Below are positions 37,681 through 46,355 of a DNA stretch of 64,000 nucleotides, piece by piece. This stretch comes from Bowmanella dokdonensis. GTDB taxonomy: Bacteria > Pseudomonadota > Gammaproteobacteria > Enterobacterales > Alteromonadaceae. A program made the position numbers and the translations under genes. Each line of letters opens with the position of its first letter. Positions within the stretch are counted from its first letter, which is position 1. Under the pieces are notes generated by a model, which made no database searches, was not told the DNA's origin, and was given only the letters and a program-made list of their open reading frames with translations. The stretch is from the NCBI RefSeq assembly GCF_017254865.1, contig NZ_JAFKCV010000001.1:1-64000 (forward strand), given 5' to 3'.

Positions 37681-37833
37681 TGGCAGGCAAAATACCAGTG
37701 TGGGGGCGGCAAGTGGGTATAAAATCGCCGCAGAGCAGGGTGGGTAAAACAGGCCGATCTAACACCTGGCGTTTGGCCGCTTGTGTCTGTTCTCTGATAG
37801 ATGCGGATAAGTGTGTGATAACAAGGAGTTTTT

Positions 37834-38244
37834 ATGCAGATGCTGGTTAACATTGATGTGGCGGACCTGAATGAGGCCATTTTCTTCTACTGCCACAGCT
37901 TTGATCTCAGGGTAGGCCGTCGTTTCGGTAACACAGGAGCGGAACTGCTGGGCAGCAGCGCGCCAATTTATCTGTTACAGAAAGAAAGCGGCAGCCGCGC
38001 AGTGGAAACGCCCCAACAGTTGCGCAGTTATCGGCGCCACTGGACGCCTGTGCATTTGGACTTTGTGGTTGGGGATATGGATGCCACATTAGAAAGGGTA
38101 CTGGCATCGGGGGGACAGCTCGAACATCCGGTGAGTGTCAATGACTGGCGCAAGCTGGCCTGTCTGTCCGATCCGTTTGGTCATGGGATCTGCCTAATCC
38201 AGTTTATTGGTGAGGGGTACGATGCCATCGCGACCAAAGCCTGA
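37834..38244 (+). CDS. VOC (glyoxalase/bleomycin-resistance) superfamily protein
   Basis: A 136-residue single-domain protein with the paired beta-alpha-beta-beta-beta units of the vicinal-oxygen-chelate fold. ADLNEAIFFYCHSF is the first helix. PVHLDFVVGDMDATLERV starts the second unit, and LSDPFGHGICLIQF contains the usual DPFGN/H-type turn. Metal ligands may be His near residue 69 (VHLDF) and the C-terminal acidic or histidine residues, but the family is too diverse to name a substrate. AAGGAG precedes the ATG. Ends two bases from convergent greB. Confidence 0.8.
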   Translation: MQMLVNIDVADLNEAIFFYCHSFDLRVGRRFGNTGAELLGSSAPIYLLQKESGSRAVETPQQLRSYRRHWTPVHLDFVVGDMDATLERVLASGGQLEHPVSVNDWRKLACLSDPFGHGICLIQFIGEGYDAIATKA

Positions 38245-38246
38245 CA

Positions 38247-38729
38247 TTATTCCTGTTCCCCCGGGTAGTGGATACGGGTCACATACCAGAGTTTTCGACC
38301 CGATGGGGTATTGACCCAGACTTCGTCGTCTTCGGCTTTTTTCAGCAGGGCCCGGGCCATGGGGGAGTCAATGGAGATATAGTCCTTGCGGGCATAGATT
38401 TCATCGGGGCCGACAATGCGGAACGACAGGGTTTCTTCCTGTTCATTTTCTATGTCTACCCAGGCGCCGAAAAATACCCGGCCTTTCTGTTCGGGGGCGT
38501 AGTCCACTACCTTGATCTCTTCCAGTCGTTTTCGCAGGTATCTGACCCGACGGTCGATCTCCCGCAGCAACTTTTTATTGTACTGGTAGTCGGCGTTCTC
38601 ACTGCGATCCCCAAGGCTGGCGGCCCAGGACACCTTCCGGGTGACTTCGGGGCGTTTTTCCCGCCACAGGTGGTCCAGTTCCTGTCTGAGCTGATTGAAG
38701 CCCTCGCGGGTGATCAGATTGGTTTTCAT
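38247..38729 (-). CDS. greB: Transcript cleavage factor GreB
   Basis: A 160-residue protein that enters the RNA polymerase secondary channel and stimulates cleavage of backtracked RNA. N-terminal coiled coil (about 1-75) carries the acidic tip SLGDRSENADYQYNKK with the Asp-Glu pair that chelates magnesium. The C-terminal FKBP-like domain ends in SGRKLWYVTRIHYP. GreB rather than GreA is indicated by MKTNLITREGFNQL and the basic patch RRVRYLRKRL. Start at 38729 agrees with family length; the frame extends 17 codons upstream without support. Confidence 0.92.
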   Translation of the reverse strand: MKTNLITREGFNQLRQELDHLWREKRPEVTRKVSWAASLGDRSENADYQYNKKLLREIDRRVRYLRKRLEEIKVVDYAPEQKGRVFFGAWVDIENEQEETLSFRIVGPDEIYARKDYISIDSPMARALLKKAEDDEVWVNTPSGRKLWYVTRIHYPGEQE

Positions 38730-38900
38730 CGATGAAATTTTCTCACTCTGGTCTGCCGGAAATCCTTGTCCCCAAAGCATTGGGAGAACGTTGAGGATAC
38801 GTCAAGAACCGGCTCATAACATGTTAGTAATAGTCTGAATCTGTTTATGACAAAAACGTTTCAAAAGCGCGACGCAAATCAGCCTGGATCTTCTAGAATC

Positions 38901-39173
38901 AACAGTGGGTGACCACTGTTCTGATGCAGTCAATGAGTCAGCTTCAGTGTGAGTCATCCGCCATGCTGCAACCCTTGCTACCGGGTTTGCATGCCTTAAC
39001 AACTTGTCATTGAATCTGAGCTAAGGTAGCTGTTAGCAGATATACTCAGTAACCGGCGTAAGCCGGCCTATTTCACCCGTATAACGGGTATTGTAATGAG
39101 CGGACCCAAGGTTCAGCAGGGAAACAGCTGGTAGAGAAAGACACCGGGCACCCAGTGCCCGGTTTTCTTTTTG
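38901..39173 (+). ncRNA. Candidate structured small RNA with intrinsic terminator
   Basis: In order on the plus strand: AACAGTGG-GTGA-CCACTGTT (38901-38920, 8 bp, GNRA loop); CCGGC-GTAA-GCCGG (39053-39066, GNRA loop); ACCCGT-ATA-ACGGGT (39075-39089); then the terminator at 39143-39172. The 5' end is uncertain. A transcript starting after the TATACT at 39041-39046 would be about 120 nt and contain the last three hairpins; one starting earlier would include all four. No match to tmRNA, RNase P, SRP RNA, 6S, GcvB or Spot 42 is evident by eye. Inferred, not proven to be transcribed. Confidence 0.45.
39143..39172 (+). terminator. Strong intrinsic terminator, plus strand, without an upstream gene
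   Basis: ACCGGGCAC-CCA-GTGCCCGGT (9 bp perfect stem, triloop) followed by TTTTCTTTTT overlapping the stem end. On the minus strand the following bases are not T-rich, so it is oriented to stop a plus-strand transcript. The nearest plus-strand gene upstream, the VOC gene, ends 900 bases away beyond greB, so an unannotated RNA is implied. Confidence 0.82.
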
Positions 39174-39213
39174 GCAGCTAAGGATTCTGAACCCTTCAAC
39201 GGCCGGTCGGACC

Positions 39214-39951
39214 TTATTTGTCTTTGCTCTCGATACCCAGCAGTTCGACTTCGAAGATCAGGGTGGAGTTAGGCGTGATCTTGCCGGTAGAGCGCTCGCC
39301 ATAGGCCAGATCGGCCGGAATGTAGAACTTGTATTTTGAGCCCACATTCATCAGTTGCACACCTTCAGTCCAGCCGGAAATCACTCTGCTCAGGGGGAAT
39401 ACGGCAGGCTCACCTCTGTCATAAGACGAGTCAAACTTGGTGCCGTCGAGCAATGTGCCCAGGTAATGGACCTTGACAGTATCTTCTGCGCTGGGTTTGG
39501 GGCCGTCTCCTTCGCTCAGCACTTCATATTGCAGTCCTGACTCCGTTTCGGTCACTTCTGCCCGCTTGGCATTCTCTGCCAGGAATGCCTTGCCTTCGGC
39601 CAGATTGGCTTCACTCATGGCGGCTTCCTTGGCCTGTTGTTTTTCGTTAACCACACCGTCCAGGGCAGTCAGTACCTGCTGAATGTCTTGCTGGGACATC
39701 TTGGACTCGGCGGTCAGGGCATCCTTGAATCCTTTAATAACCATCTCGCGGTCCAGCTTTATCTCTACTTCTTCCTGCATATCCAGTTTCTGGTCGATAA
39801 ACTGACCTACTGAGACACCCAGACCGTAGGCCTGCTGCTGCTCCGGTGTGTCCAATTTGACTTCGGGGGCCTGCTGGCTGGCCGGTTCTTGTTGGCAGGC
39901 TGTCAGCAGGGTTGCTGACAATACCAGGCTGGCGATGGCGGTCTTCTTCAT
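39214..39951 (-). CDS. fkpA: FKBP-type peptidyl-prolyl cis-trans isomerase FkpA/Mip-like lipoprotein
   Basis: A 245-residue periplasmic folding helper. The signal carries lipobox LLTAC with Cys19, so unlike E. coli FkpA this copy looks lipid-anchored, as in Mip proteins. The N-terminal dimerisation helix region covers about 30-125. The C-terminal FKBP domain shows VKVHYLGTLLDGTKFDSS, SRVISGWTEGVQLM and DLAYGERSTGKI. Start at 39951 has GGAG five bases upstream; an open extension to 40116 is not supported. Near slyX, as in enterobacteria where slyX and fkpA are neighbours. Confidence 0.93.
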   Translation of the reverse strand: MKKTAIASLVLSATLLTACQQEPASQQAPEVKLDTPEQQQAYGLGVSVGQFIDQKLDMQEEVEIKLDREMVIKGFKDALTAESKMSQQDIQQVLTALDGVVNEKQQAKEAAMSEANLAEGKAFLAENAKRAEVTETESGLQYEVLSEGDGPKPSAEDTVKVHYLGTLLDGTKFDSSYDRGEPAVFPLSRVISGWTEGVQLMNVGSKYKFYIPADLAYGERSTGKITPNSTLIFEVELLGIESKDK

Positions 39952-40238
39952 ATTGTCTCCGATGAGTTTGCTTCTTGGGCAGGAGGCATCCTGCCTGGAA
40001 TTCAGTGGCCATTTGCAGGCCATAACTTGTCCATGGCGATCATTTACTTCGCCAACAGACGGTTTATAAGGAGTCCGAGCTTTGAGAGGGGGTGAGCGAG
40101 AAAGTTTCCTTCCCAACGCAAAGAATAGTGACTCTCAGTCCTTGAGTCCGGCCCGTTGTCGCCAATTCGATGGACAGCGGCCAGGACAATGGGCTTATAC
40201 TAAACCCATAAAAGCAAAAGCGAAACCATAAGGATGGC

Positions 40239-41207
40239 ATGCTGCGTCGACTGACATTTTCCCTGGTACTGCTAATTCCACTGGGATGTTCCCTGCCCGG
40301 CAGTACACCGCTGGAATCCCTGGTGCATGCCGAGGGGGGAGCCATGGCTGCCGCCGTGTCGGAGGATGCCAGTCTGTCAGTGGTGTCTTCCGTGGACAAT
40401 GGCATCCGGGTATGGGATCTGGATTCCAATGAGCTTCTTTATCAGTGGCGACATCAGGGGGATGGCAGCAATCTGGTTGCCAGTATCCATATCGCGGCTG
40501 ACAACAGCCACGTCGTCACGTCTGACCGCGAGGCCTTTGCCCTGTGGAATGTACAAAGCGGTGAGCCTATAGGTTTCTGGCGGATTGACGAGTCGAGTAT
40601 CCGGGATGTGGCCGTTGCCGACCAGGGCAGAGCTGTGCTGGTGGGACGGGGCAACGGCAAGGTAATGTTCTTCGAGCCTGACAGCGGTAGACGACTTGAA
40701 TTTTTAGGCCATCAGGAGAAGATTAACAGCGTTGCACTCTCGCCTAATGGTTTCTATGCCCTGACCGGAGCCAGCGATTTCCTTGCCTACCTGTGGGACA
40801 CCCGTTCCGGCCAGATAGTTTACAGTTTCACGCATCCAAGCCGGGTGACGAAGGTGGCGTTGGATAATCAGGGGCGCTATGCCTTCACGGCGGACAGTAA
40901 GAACAACGCCAGGATCTGGGATCTGAGTACCGGAGAGGCCCTTAGCACATTGAGCTATTTGCAACGGCAGAAAATTTTCTCTGCGGCCAGGTTTTCTGCT
41001 GATGGCAAGTATTTACTCACAGGATCACCCGGCAGAGACCTGAGCCTGTGGGAAGTCGCAACGGGGGAAGAAGTCGCATCATGGCGGGTAACGCCCAGGC
41101 AGGGTAGCCAACCTCAGAGCGCAGTAGTGTATGATGTGGCTTTTTTGCCCGGGCACCAGGTATTGTCAGAGAGCAGCAGTGGCCTGGCTGAAATCTGGGC
41201 CTACTAG
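40239..41207 (+). CDS. WD40-repeat (seven-bladed propeller) lipoprotein
   Basis: A 322-residue protein with a lipoprotein signal (lipobox LIPLGC, Cys17) and a beta-propeller filling the rest. Seven blade-end signatures can be counted: IRVWDLDSNEL, ALWNVQSGEPI, VMFFEPDSGRRL, AYLWDTRSGQIV, ARIWDLSTGEAL, LSLWEVATGEEV and the last AEIWAY. WD40 lipoproteins usually act as protein-binding scaffolds at a membrane; no partner can be named. It sits between fkpA (divergent) and slyX (14 bases downstream), and an operon with slyX is likely. A possible -10, TATACT, is at 40196-40201. Confidence 0.85.
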   Translation: MLRRLTFSLVLLIPLGCSLPGSTPLESLVHAEGGAMAAAVSEDASLSVVSSVDNGIRVWDLDSNELLYQWRHQGDGSNLVASIHIAADNSHVVTSDREAFALWNVQSGEPIGFWRIDESSIRDVAVADQGRAVLVGRGNGKVMFFEPDSGRRLEFLGHQEKINSVALSPNGFYALTGASDFLAYLWDTRSGQIVYSFTHPSRVTKVALDNQGRYAFTADSKNNARIWDLSTGEALSTLSYLQRQKIFSAARFSADGKYLLTGSPGRDLSLWEVATGEEVASWRVTPRQGSQPQSAVVYDVAFLPGHQVLSESSSGLAEIWAY

Positions 41208-41221
41208 ATGAAGAGAGCACC

Positions 41222-41428
41222 ATGCTAGAAGAAGATATTGAGCTGTTACAGACCAAGCTGGCATTCCAGGAAGATACCCTGGAGAAACTGAATATGGCCC
41301 TGGCCGATCAGCAAAAACAGTTGGATCGGCTGACCTTTCAGCTCAGACATGTCACTGATCGCCTCAGGGCCATGCAGCCTTCCGATATTGCCACTGACTC
41401 GGAAGAGACACCGCCACCTCATTACTGA
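41222..41428 (+). CDS. slyX: SlyX family protein
   Basis: A 68-residue cytoplasmic coiled-coil protein. The heptad-rich region ELLQTKLAFQEDTLEKLNMA followed by LADQQKQLDRLTFQLRHV and the PPHY ending are the SlyX hallmarks. Function is unknown in all species; the family is conserved next to fkpA or slyD. Fourteen bases after the WD40 lipoprotein gene and 30 before the FNT-family gene. Confidence 0.92.
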   Translation: MLEEDIELLQTKLAFQEDTLEKLNMALADQQKQLDRLTFQLRHVTDRLRAMQPSDIATDSEETPPPHY

Positions 41429-41458
41429 ATTTTCAGGCCCCGATGCTGGAGGAGTGAC

Positions 41459-42388
41459 ATGAAAGAACAGGATAACAAGCAACTGGTTTCCAGTCGGGGT
41501 GAACCTCTCAGCCGGGACGACGATACCGGTCGGGGGAAGGAGCGTCGGCAGGAAAACAGTGAATTTGTTTCTGTTATCGTCAAGCGTACCGATGAGACCT
41601 TCCGGCACCCGGATGACATTCTGGAAAAAGCCATAGGGGAGGGGATGGAGCAGCTCTCCCGGCCACTCTTCTCGTTGCTGCTTTCGGCCGTGGCGGCCGG
41701 CATGATCCTTTGCTTTACCGTGCTGGCAGTGGCTGTGGTGGCGACCCTGCTGGCCGAGGGCGAGTACCCCTTCAGCCGGGTCATGCTGGCGGCAGCCTAT
41801 CCCCTTGGCTTCGTGCTCTGTATCCTCAGCCGTACGCAGTTATTTACCGAGCATACAGCCACCGCCGTTTACCCGGTGTTGGATAAAAGGGCCCATGTCC
41901 GGCAGTTGTTGCGGTTGTGGGGGGTGGTGATCCTGGGGAACATGATTGGCGGTGTCTTGTCCAGCAGCCTGCTGATTGCTGCAGAGCCGGTGGTTCACGC
42001 GGGAGCGGGATATCTGGCCCTGGCCCGGCACTTGCTGGACTATCCGGTCGAGGTGCTGTTCGTCAGTGCTGTACTGGCGGGCTGGCTGATGGCCCTGGGT
42101 GCCTGGATTGTCCTGTCCACCTACTCCACGCTCAGCCAGATTGTCAGCATCTATATCGTCACCTTTCTGATTGGACTGGGCGGCTTCCATCATTCCATCG
42201 CCGGCTCTATCGAGCTGTTCGCTGCCTACTTTGCCTCAGACCAGTTGGCTTTCTGGGCGCTACCGCCGGTGATTCTCACCGTGCTGGCGGGCAATCTGGT
42301 CGGCGGCAGCGTGTTTGTGGCCATGCTCAATTACGGCCATATCCGGCATTCCCAACGCATTGAAAGGCGGGCCAGGGCGAGAAGCTAG
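41459..42388 (+). CDS. Formate/nitrite transporter family membrane channel, YfdC-like
   Basis: A 309-residue protein of the FNT family. A hydrophilic N-terminal extension of about 60 charged residues precedes six hydrophobic helices. SRTQLFTEHTATAVYPVL is the typical first-half pore motif with FTEH, and LVGGSVFVAMLNYGH the last helix. This divergent YfdC-like branch lacks evidence for formate or nitrite specificity; the transported anion is unknown. GGAGG lies shortly before the ATG. Convergent with yheV, 15 bases away. Confidence 0.83.
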   Translation: MKEQDNKQLVSSRGEPLSRDDDTGRGKERRQENSEFVSVIVKRTDETFRHPDDILEKAIGEGMEQLSRPLFSLLLSAVAAGMILCFTVLAVAVVATLLAEGEYPFSRVMLAAAYPLGFVLCILSRTQLFTEHTATAVYPVLDKRAHVRQLLRLWGVVILGNMIGGVLSSSLLIAAEPVVHAGAGYLALARHLLDYPVEVLFVSAVLAGWLMALGAWIVLSTYSTLSQIVSIYIVTFLIGLGGFHHSIAGSIELFAAYFASDQLAFWALPPVILTVLAGNLVGGSVFVAMLNYGHIRHSQRIERRARARS

Positions 42389-42403
42389 CCTGATACTCCG
42401 ACA

Positions 42404-42607
42404 TCAGGGCTTGAATACGCCAATTACGCTTTCTTTTTTGCGGGTGGCGGAACTGACTTTTTCGTCAGGTTGGGTCTGATGATGGCCGCACTGCACGCAC
42501 TCCACATGCTCCAGATTGTTTTGCAAGTACAACATGAGAGTATCCATGGCCTGACATCTTGGGCAGGTGGCGCCGGCGATAAAGCGTTTGCGGGTTTTTT
42601 CTGACAT
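42404..42607 (-). CDS. yheV: YheV family putative zinc-ribbon protein
   Basis: A 67-residue protein with four cysteines as two CxxC knuckles: ATCPRCQAMD and VECVQCGHHQ, 18 residues apart, a zinc ribbon. Function unknown. In E. coli yheV lies next to the kef and yheS genes; here it is divergent from yheS with 66 bases between starts, keeping the neighbourhood. Confidence 0.9.
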   Translation of the reverse strand: MSEKTRKRFIAGATCPRCQAMDTLMLYLQNNLEHVECVQCGHHQTQPDEKVSSATRKKESVIGVFKP

Positions 42608-42673
42608 GGTGGAAGAGGCTGGTGAACTGAGATGATATGATATCGCGGTTTTTTTACTGAGTCACAAAACAGC

Positions 42674-44590
42674 ATGATACAGATCGCCAACCTGAGCCTG
42701 ATGCGGGGCAGCAAAGTGTTGCTCGAGGGCGCCAGCGCCACTATCTATCCCGGACACAAAGCGGGACTGGTGGGCGCCAACGGCTGCGGTAAGTCCAGCC
42801 TGTTTGCGCTGTTCAAAGGTCAACTGCATGCCGATCAGGGCAGTTGTGAACTGCCCAGGGACTGGCAGATTGCCTCAGTCGCCCAGGAAACCCCCGCGTC
42901 GGATAAATCTGCCCTCGAATACGTGATTGACGGGGATCAACGACTGCGCGACATACAAAGACAAATTCGCCAGGCCGAGACCGCCCATCAGGGAGAGCGT
43001 CTGGCCACTTTGCATATCCAGTTGGAGCAGGCCGGCGGGTACCAGGTGGAAGCCCGGGCAGCGACCATTCTCAACGGCCTGGGTTTTACCCCCGAACAGA
43101 CAGATCTGCCGGTCAGGACCTTCTCCGGTGGCTGGCGGATGCGCCTCAATCTGGCCCAGGCGCTGCTATGTCACTCCGACCTGCTGCTGCTGGATGAGCC
43201 TACCAACCACCTGGATCTGGATGCCGTCATCTGGCTCGAGCGATTCCTGCAGCGTTATCCCGGCACGTTGGTGCTGATTTCCCACGACAAAGCGTTTCTG
43301 GATGCCACTATCGGCGAGATCATCCATGTGGATCAGCAATGGCTGGTCAGCTACAAGGGCAATTACTCTTCGTTCGAATTGCAACGGGCCGAACGCCTCA
43401 GGCTGCAGGACCTGCAGTTCAAGAAACAGCAACAGCAGGTGGCCCACCTGCAGTCCTTTATTGACCGCTTTAAGGCCAAGGCCAGCAAGGCCAAGCAGGC
43501 ACAGAGCCGTATCAAGCAACTGGAAAAAATGGAGCAACTGGCCCCGGCCCATTATCAAAGCGGGTTTTCCTTCGATTTTTTCACCCCGCCAAAGCTACCC
43601 AATCCGCTGGTCAGCATGGAGCAGGTGCAGGTGGGCTACGGCGACAAGGTCATATTGCAGAAACTGCAGCTTAACCTGGTGCCGGGCAGCCGTATCGGCC
43701 TGCTCGGTCGAAACGGAGCAGGCAAATCCACCCTGATCAAGTTGCTGGCCGGTGAAATGGAGCCCTTGCAGGGACAATACACCACCTCGGCCGGACTGAG
43801 GATTGGTTACTTCGCCCAGCACCAACTGGAGTATCTGGATGCTGACAGTTCTCCCCTGGGGCATTTACAACGATTAGACCGGCAGGCCACCGAACAGTCC
43901 CTGCGGGACTTTTTAGGTGGCTTCGGTTTTCGTGGCGATGAGGCCCTGGCCAGGGTCGCGCCCATGTCCGGCGGTGAAAAGGCTCGCCTGGTGCTGGCAT
44001 TGCTGGTCTATCAGAAACCGAACCTGCTGCTGCTGGACGAACCCACCAACCATCTGGATCTGGATATGCGCCATGCGTTGAATATTGCCTTGCAGGGGTT
44101 TGAAGGCGCTTTGGTGCTGGTCTCCCACGACAGGTTCCTGCTCAGTTCGGTATGCGAAGCCTTCTATCTGGTCGACAGTGGTCAGGTGCAGTCCTTCGAG
44201 GGTGACCTGGACGACTATAAGCACTGGTTGATGAACAGCCAGCCACAGAGCAGCACAAAAAATCACGCTGAGGCAGAGTCAGACAAGATAGATCGCAAAA
44301 CCCTAAAACGGCTGGAGGCCGAGTTCCGGCAGGCTACCCAACCAATTCGTAAGCTGTTGTTGGAGAAGGAAAAGCGCATGGATAGCCTGCAGGCAGATTT
44401 GGCCGACATCGAACAACAGATGCTTGACACCAGTTTGTATGAAGAACAGCACAAAGCACGGCTCAAGGCCTTGTTGGAGAAGCAATCCCGCTGCAAACAG
44501 GAACTCGAAGAGGTAGAGATGGACTGGCTGGATGCCCAGGAGCAGCTTGAGCATAAACAAAGGGCCTTCGATGCCAGTCTTGCAGGCTGA
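42674..44590 (+). CDS. yheS: ABC-F family ATPase YheS
   Basis: A 638-residue soluble protein with two ABC ATPase domains and no membrane domain. Domain 1 has Walker A GANGCGKSS, signature FSGGWRMRL and Walker B LLLLDEPTNHLDLD. Domain 2 has Walker A GRNGAGKST, signature MSGGEKARL and LLLLDEPTNHLDLD. The linker (about 245-305) is the P-site tRNA interaction motif region, and the C-terminal tail is a coiled coil (about 540-638). ABC-F proteins act on the ribosome to rescue or regulate translation. Overlaps the next gene by 20 bases. Confidence 0.95.
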   Translation: MIQIANLSLMRGSKVLLEGASATIYPGHKAGLVGANGCGKSSLFALFKGQLHADQGSCELPRDWQIASVAQETPASDKSALEYVIDGDQRLRDIQRQIRQAETAHQGERLATLHIQLEQAGGYQVEARAATILNGLGFTPEQTDLPVRTFSGGWRMRLNLAQALLCHSDLLLLDEPTNHLDLDAVIWLERFLQRYPGTLVLISHDKAFLDATIGEIIHVDQQWLVSYKGNYSSFELQRAERLRLQDLQFKKQQQQVAHLQSFIDRFKAKASKAKQAQSRIKQLEKMEQLAPAHYQSGFSFDFFTPPKLPNPLVSMEQVQVGYGDKVILQKLQLNLVPGSRIGLLGRNGAGKSTLIKLLAGEMEPLQGQYTTSAGLRIGYFAQHQLEYLDADSSPLGHLQRLDRQATEQSLRDFLGGFGFRGDEALARVAPMSGGEKARLVLALLVYQKPNLLLLDEPTNHLDLDMRHALNIALQGFEGALVLVSHDRFLLSSVCEAFYLVDSGQVQSFEGDLDDYKHWLMNSQPQSSTKNHAEAESDKIDRKTLKRLEAEFRQATQPIRKLLLEKEKRMDSLQADLADIEQQMLDTSLYEEQHKARLKALLEKQSRCKQELEEVEMDWLDAQEQLEHKQRAFDASLAG

Positions 44591-45023
44591 GGCCTTCTGG
44601 CAGTTCAGCCTGGATTATTATGCCCGTTATCAGGAGCCCTTGCTCAGATTGCAGGACGAATCCGGTCTGAACGTGAATATCTTGCTGCTTTGTTTGTATT
44701 TGCAGGAGCAGCATATAAGGTTGTCAGCGCAGCAGTTCGCCGGGCTGAGAGCGGCTATCCGGAGTACCGAAGCCCTGCTTGCACCGCTCAGGACTGTGCG
44801 CAGACAAACCAAAGCCCACGACGAAGAGGCTTATCTGTTGCTGCAAAAAGCAGAACTGGCATTGGAAAAAAGGCAACAGCGGCAGCTGTGCGTGAACCTG
44901 GCAGAGGTAGACAACTACCTGAAACAACCACCTGAAGGGCCCAACAATTTACAGCGATATTGCCAGGCCGAGGGTCGCGATCCCGCTTGCCTGCGAGCCC
45001 TGCTGAGCCTGTTGCAGGGCTAA
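44571..45023 (+). CDS. TIGR02444 family protein
   Basis: A 150-residue soluble helical protein. FWQFSLDYYARYQEPLLRLQ, a following DESGLNVNILLLCLYL and the rest agree with the small TIGR02444 (DUF2390) family, of unknown function, usually beside yheS. Start at 44571 overlaps the yheS 3' end by 20 bases; the frame is open 13 codons further up but this ATG fits the family. No catalytic motif visible. Confidence 0.82.
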   Translation: MPVLQAEAFWQFSLDYYARYQEPLLRLQDESGLNVNILLLCLYLQEQHIRLSAQQFAGLRAAIRSTEALLAPLRTVRRQTKAHDEEAYLLLQKAELALEKRQQRQLCVNLAEVDNYLKQPPEGPNNLQRYCQAEGRDPACLRALLSLLQG

Positions 45024-45102
45024 AGATTGATGCGGGTCAAATTTTCAGCCCGCAGACAGACGTAGACTAAACCTGTTGAAACAACCAGACAGGGGAATTC
45101 TT

Positions 45103-45231
45103 ATGTTGGAACTGATACTGGGCGATCCGGTGGTGTGGGGCTCATTGCTGGGCCTGGCGGTGGTATTGGGCATCTGCTTCTACTACGTTTACCTGATTCT
45201 GCACAACACCATGGACAATAAACCGAACTGA
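45103..45231 (+). CDS. 42-residue single-helix membrane protein (DUF3149-like)
   Basis: A small gene with a good ribosome site: AGGGG seven bases before the ATG. The product is MLELILGDPVVWGSLL followed by a hydrophobic helix through LGICFYYVYLIL and a polar end HNTMDNKPN. It resembles the very short DUF3149 family. It lies between the TIGR02444 gene and yheT, all on the plus strand, consistent with membership of the yheS-yheU cluster. Function unknown; such proteins are often missed in annotation. Confidence 0.7.
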   Translation: MLELILGDPVVWGSLLGLAVVLGICFYYVYLILHNTMDNKPN

Positions 45232-45329
45232 GCCGGCCAGGCATGGGATGGGGCTTGTCATTGATGGCGCACTGTAGTCAAATCGGCGCTGTTTGATGAT
45301 TAATCCGCTTGGTATAAGGGAGACAAAGG

Positions 45330-46355
45330 TTGCCATCCGCCGAATTTGGTCAGATAGTCGAAAGTGATTTTAAGCCGCCCTGGTGGGCCAGAAATCCCCA
45401 TATCCAGACCATTTGGCCAAGGTTGCTGCAGCGGCGGCGTCCCGTGCAACTGAACTGGGAAAGCCTTGATCTGCCCGACGGTGATTTTGTTGAACTGGCC
45501 TGGACACCCCGTCCATCAGACGAAAAAGGCCTGGTGATTTGTTTTCACGGTCTGGAAGGCTCAGTCAAATCACATTACGCCAACGATATGCTGGCCGAGT
45601 TCAACCAGCAGGGCTGGCAGGCGGTGATGATGCATTTTCGCGGCTGTGGCTCCCGGCCCAACCGGACGTTACGGGCTTATCATTCGGGCGATACCGGAGA
45701 CGCCCTGTATCTTTTGGAAACCCTGGACCGCCGTTTCACATCGCTGCCCAAGGTTGCCGTAGGCTTTTCCCTTGGCGCCAATATGTTGTTGAAGCTGCTT
45801 GGGGAGCAGGTTAACCAACGCTTTATCAAGGCAGCGGTGGCCATTTCCCCACCCTTTCGTCTGTTGGAATGTGCCAACAGCATCGGCAAAGGCTTTTCCC
45901 GTCTCTATCAACGCTACCTGCTCAACAGCATGTGTCAGCGACTGCTGCACAAGATGAAGCACTTCGATTATTCGGACCTGTCGCTGGATGAGGAAAAGGT
46001 GCGAAGTTTCCGAAGTTTCCTGGATTTTGATCAGCATATTACTGCTCCCCTGCACGGTTTCAGGGATGCCCTGGACTACTACGGCAAATGCAGTGCGGCG
46101 ACCTTTCTCAGCCATATTCAGACACCTACTTTGGTTCTGCATGCCAAAGACGACCCTTTTATGAGTCCGTCGGTGGTGCCCAGTAGTAACGAACTGTCGG
46201 CTTTTGTGCGGCTGGAGTTGAGTAAGCAGGGTGGACATGTGGGTTTTATGCAGGGCACGCCATGGCGGCCCAGGATCTGGACACATCAGCGGATCGTAAA
46301 CTTTGTCCGGCCCTATCTTGAGAACGGGCAGGGAACGTTCGGGGTGGCAGAATGA
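45330..46355 (+). CDS. yheT: YheT family alpha/beta hydrolase
   Basis: A 341-residue alpha/beta hydrolase. Oxyanion and nucleophile motifs: [15 protein letters not shown] and [12 protein letters not shown] (nucleophile Ser in GFSLG). Catalytic aspartate lies in [11 protein letters not shown] and histidine in [25 protein letters not shown] at the start is the family signature. TTG start at 45330 with GGAG seven bases before it and no alternative ATG. Related to eukaryotic ABHD1/2/3 enzymes; lipid ester hydrolysis is probable but unproven. Overlaps yheU by four bases. Confidence 0.93.
   Translation: MPSAEFGQIVESDFKPPWWARNPHIQTIWPRLLQRRRPVQLNWESLDLPDGDFVELAWTPRPSDEKGLVICFHGLEGSVKSHYANDMLAEFNQQGWQAVMMHFRGCGSRPNRTLRAYHSGDTGDALYLLETLDRRFTSLPKVAVGFSLGANMLLKLLGEQVNQRFIKAAVAISPPFRLLECANSIGKGFSRLYQRYLLNSMCQRLLHKMKHFDYSDLSLDEEKVRSFRSFLDFDQHITAPLHGFRDALDYYGKCSAATFLSHIQTPTLVLHAKDDPFMSPSVVPSSNELSAFVRLELSKQGGHVGFMQGTPWRPRIWTHQRIVNFVRPYLENGQGTFGVAE

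Larger units (their letters stand above)
38730..39213. other. 484-base gap between greB and fkpA, structured and probably transcribed on the plus strand
   Basis: No protein-coding gene seen. Both flanking genes are on the minus strand, yet the right part ends in a strong plus-strand terminator that neither gene needs. Upstream of it are several compact hairpins, two capped by GNRA-type tetraloops. The left 100 bases include the palindrome TAACATGTTA (38817-38826) and should hold the greB promoter. Confidence 0.55.

Noticed and set aside
38814-39002. 62-codon minus-strand frame in the greB-fkpA gap
   Set aside because: No ribosome site, arginine- and threonine-rich random-looking product, and it overlaps the structured RNA candidate.
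39097-39135. 12-codon reading frame (MSGPKVQQGNSW) just before the lone terminator, resembling an attenuator leader peptide
   Set aside because: No plus-strand biosynthetic gene follows; the next gene is on the minus strand, and there is no ribosome site. A small RNA explains the terminator better.
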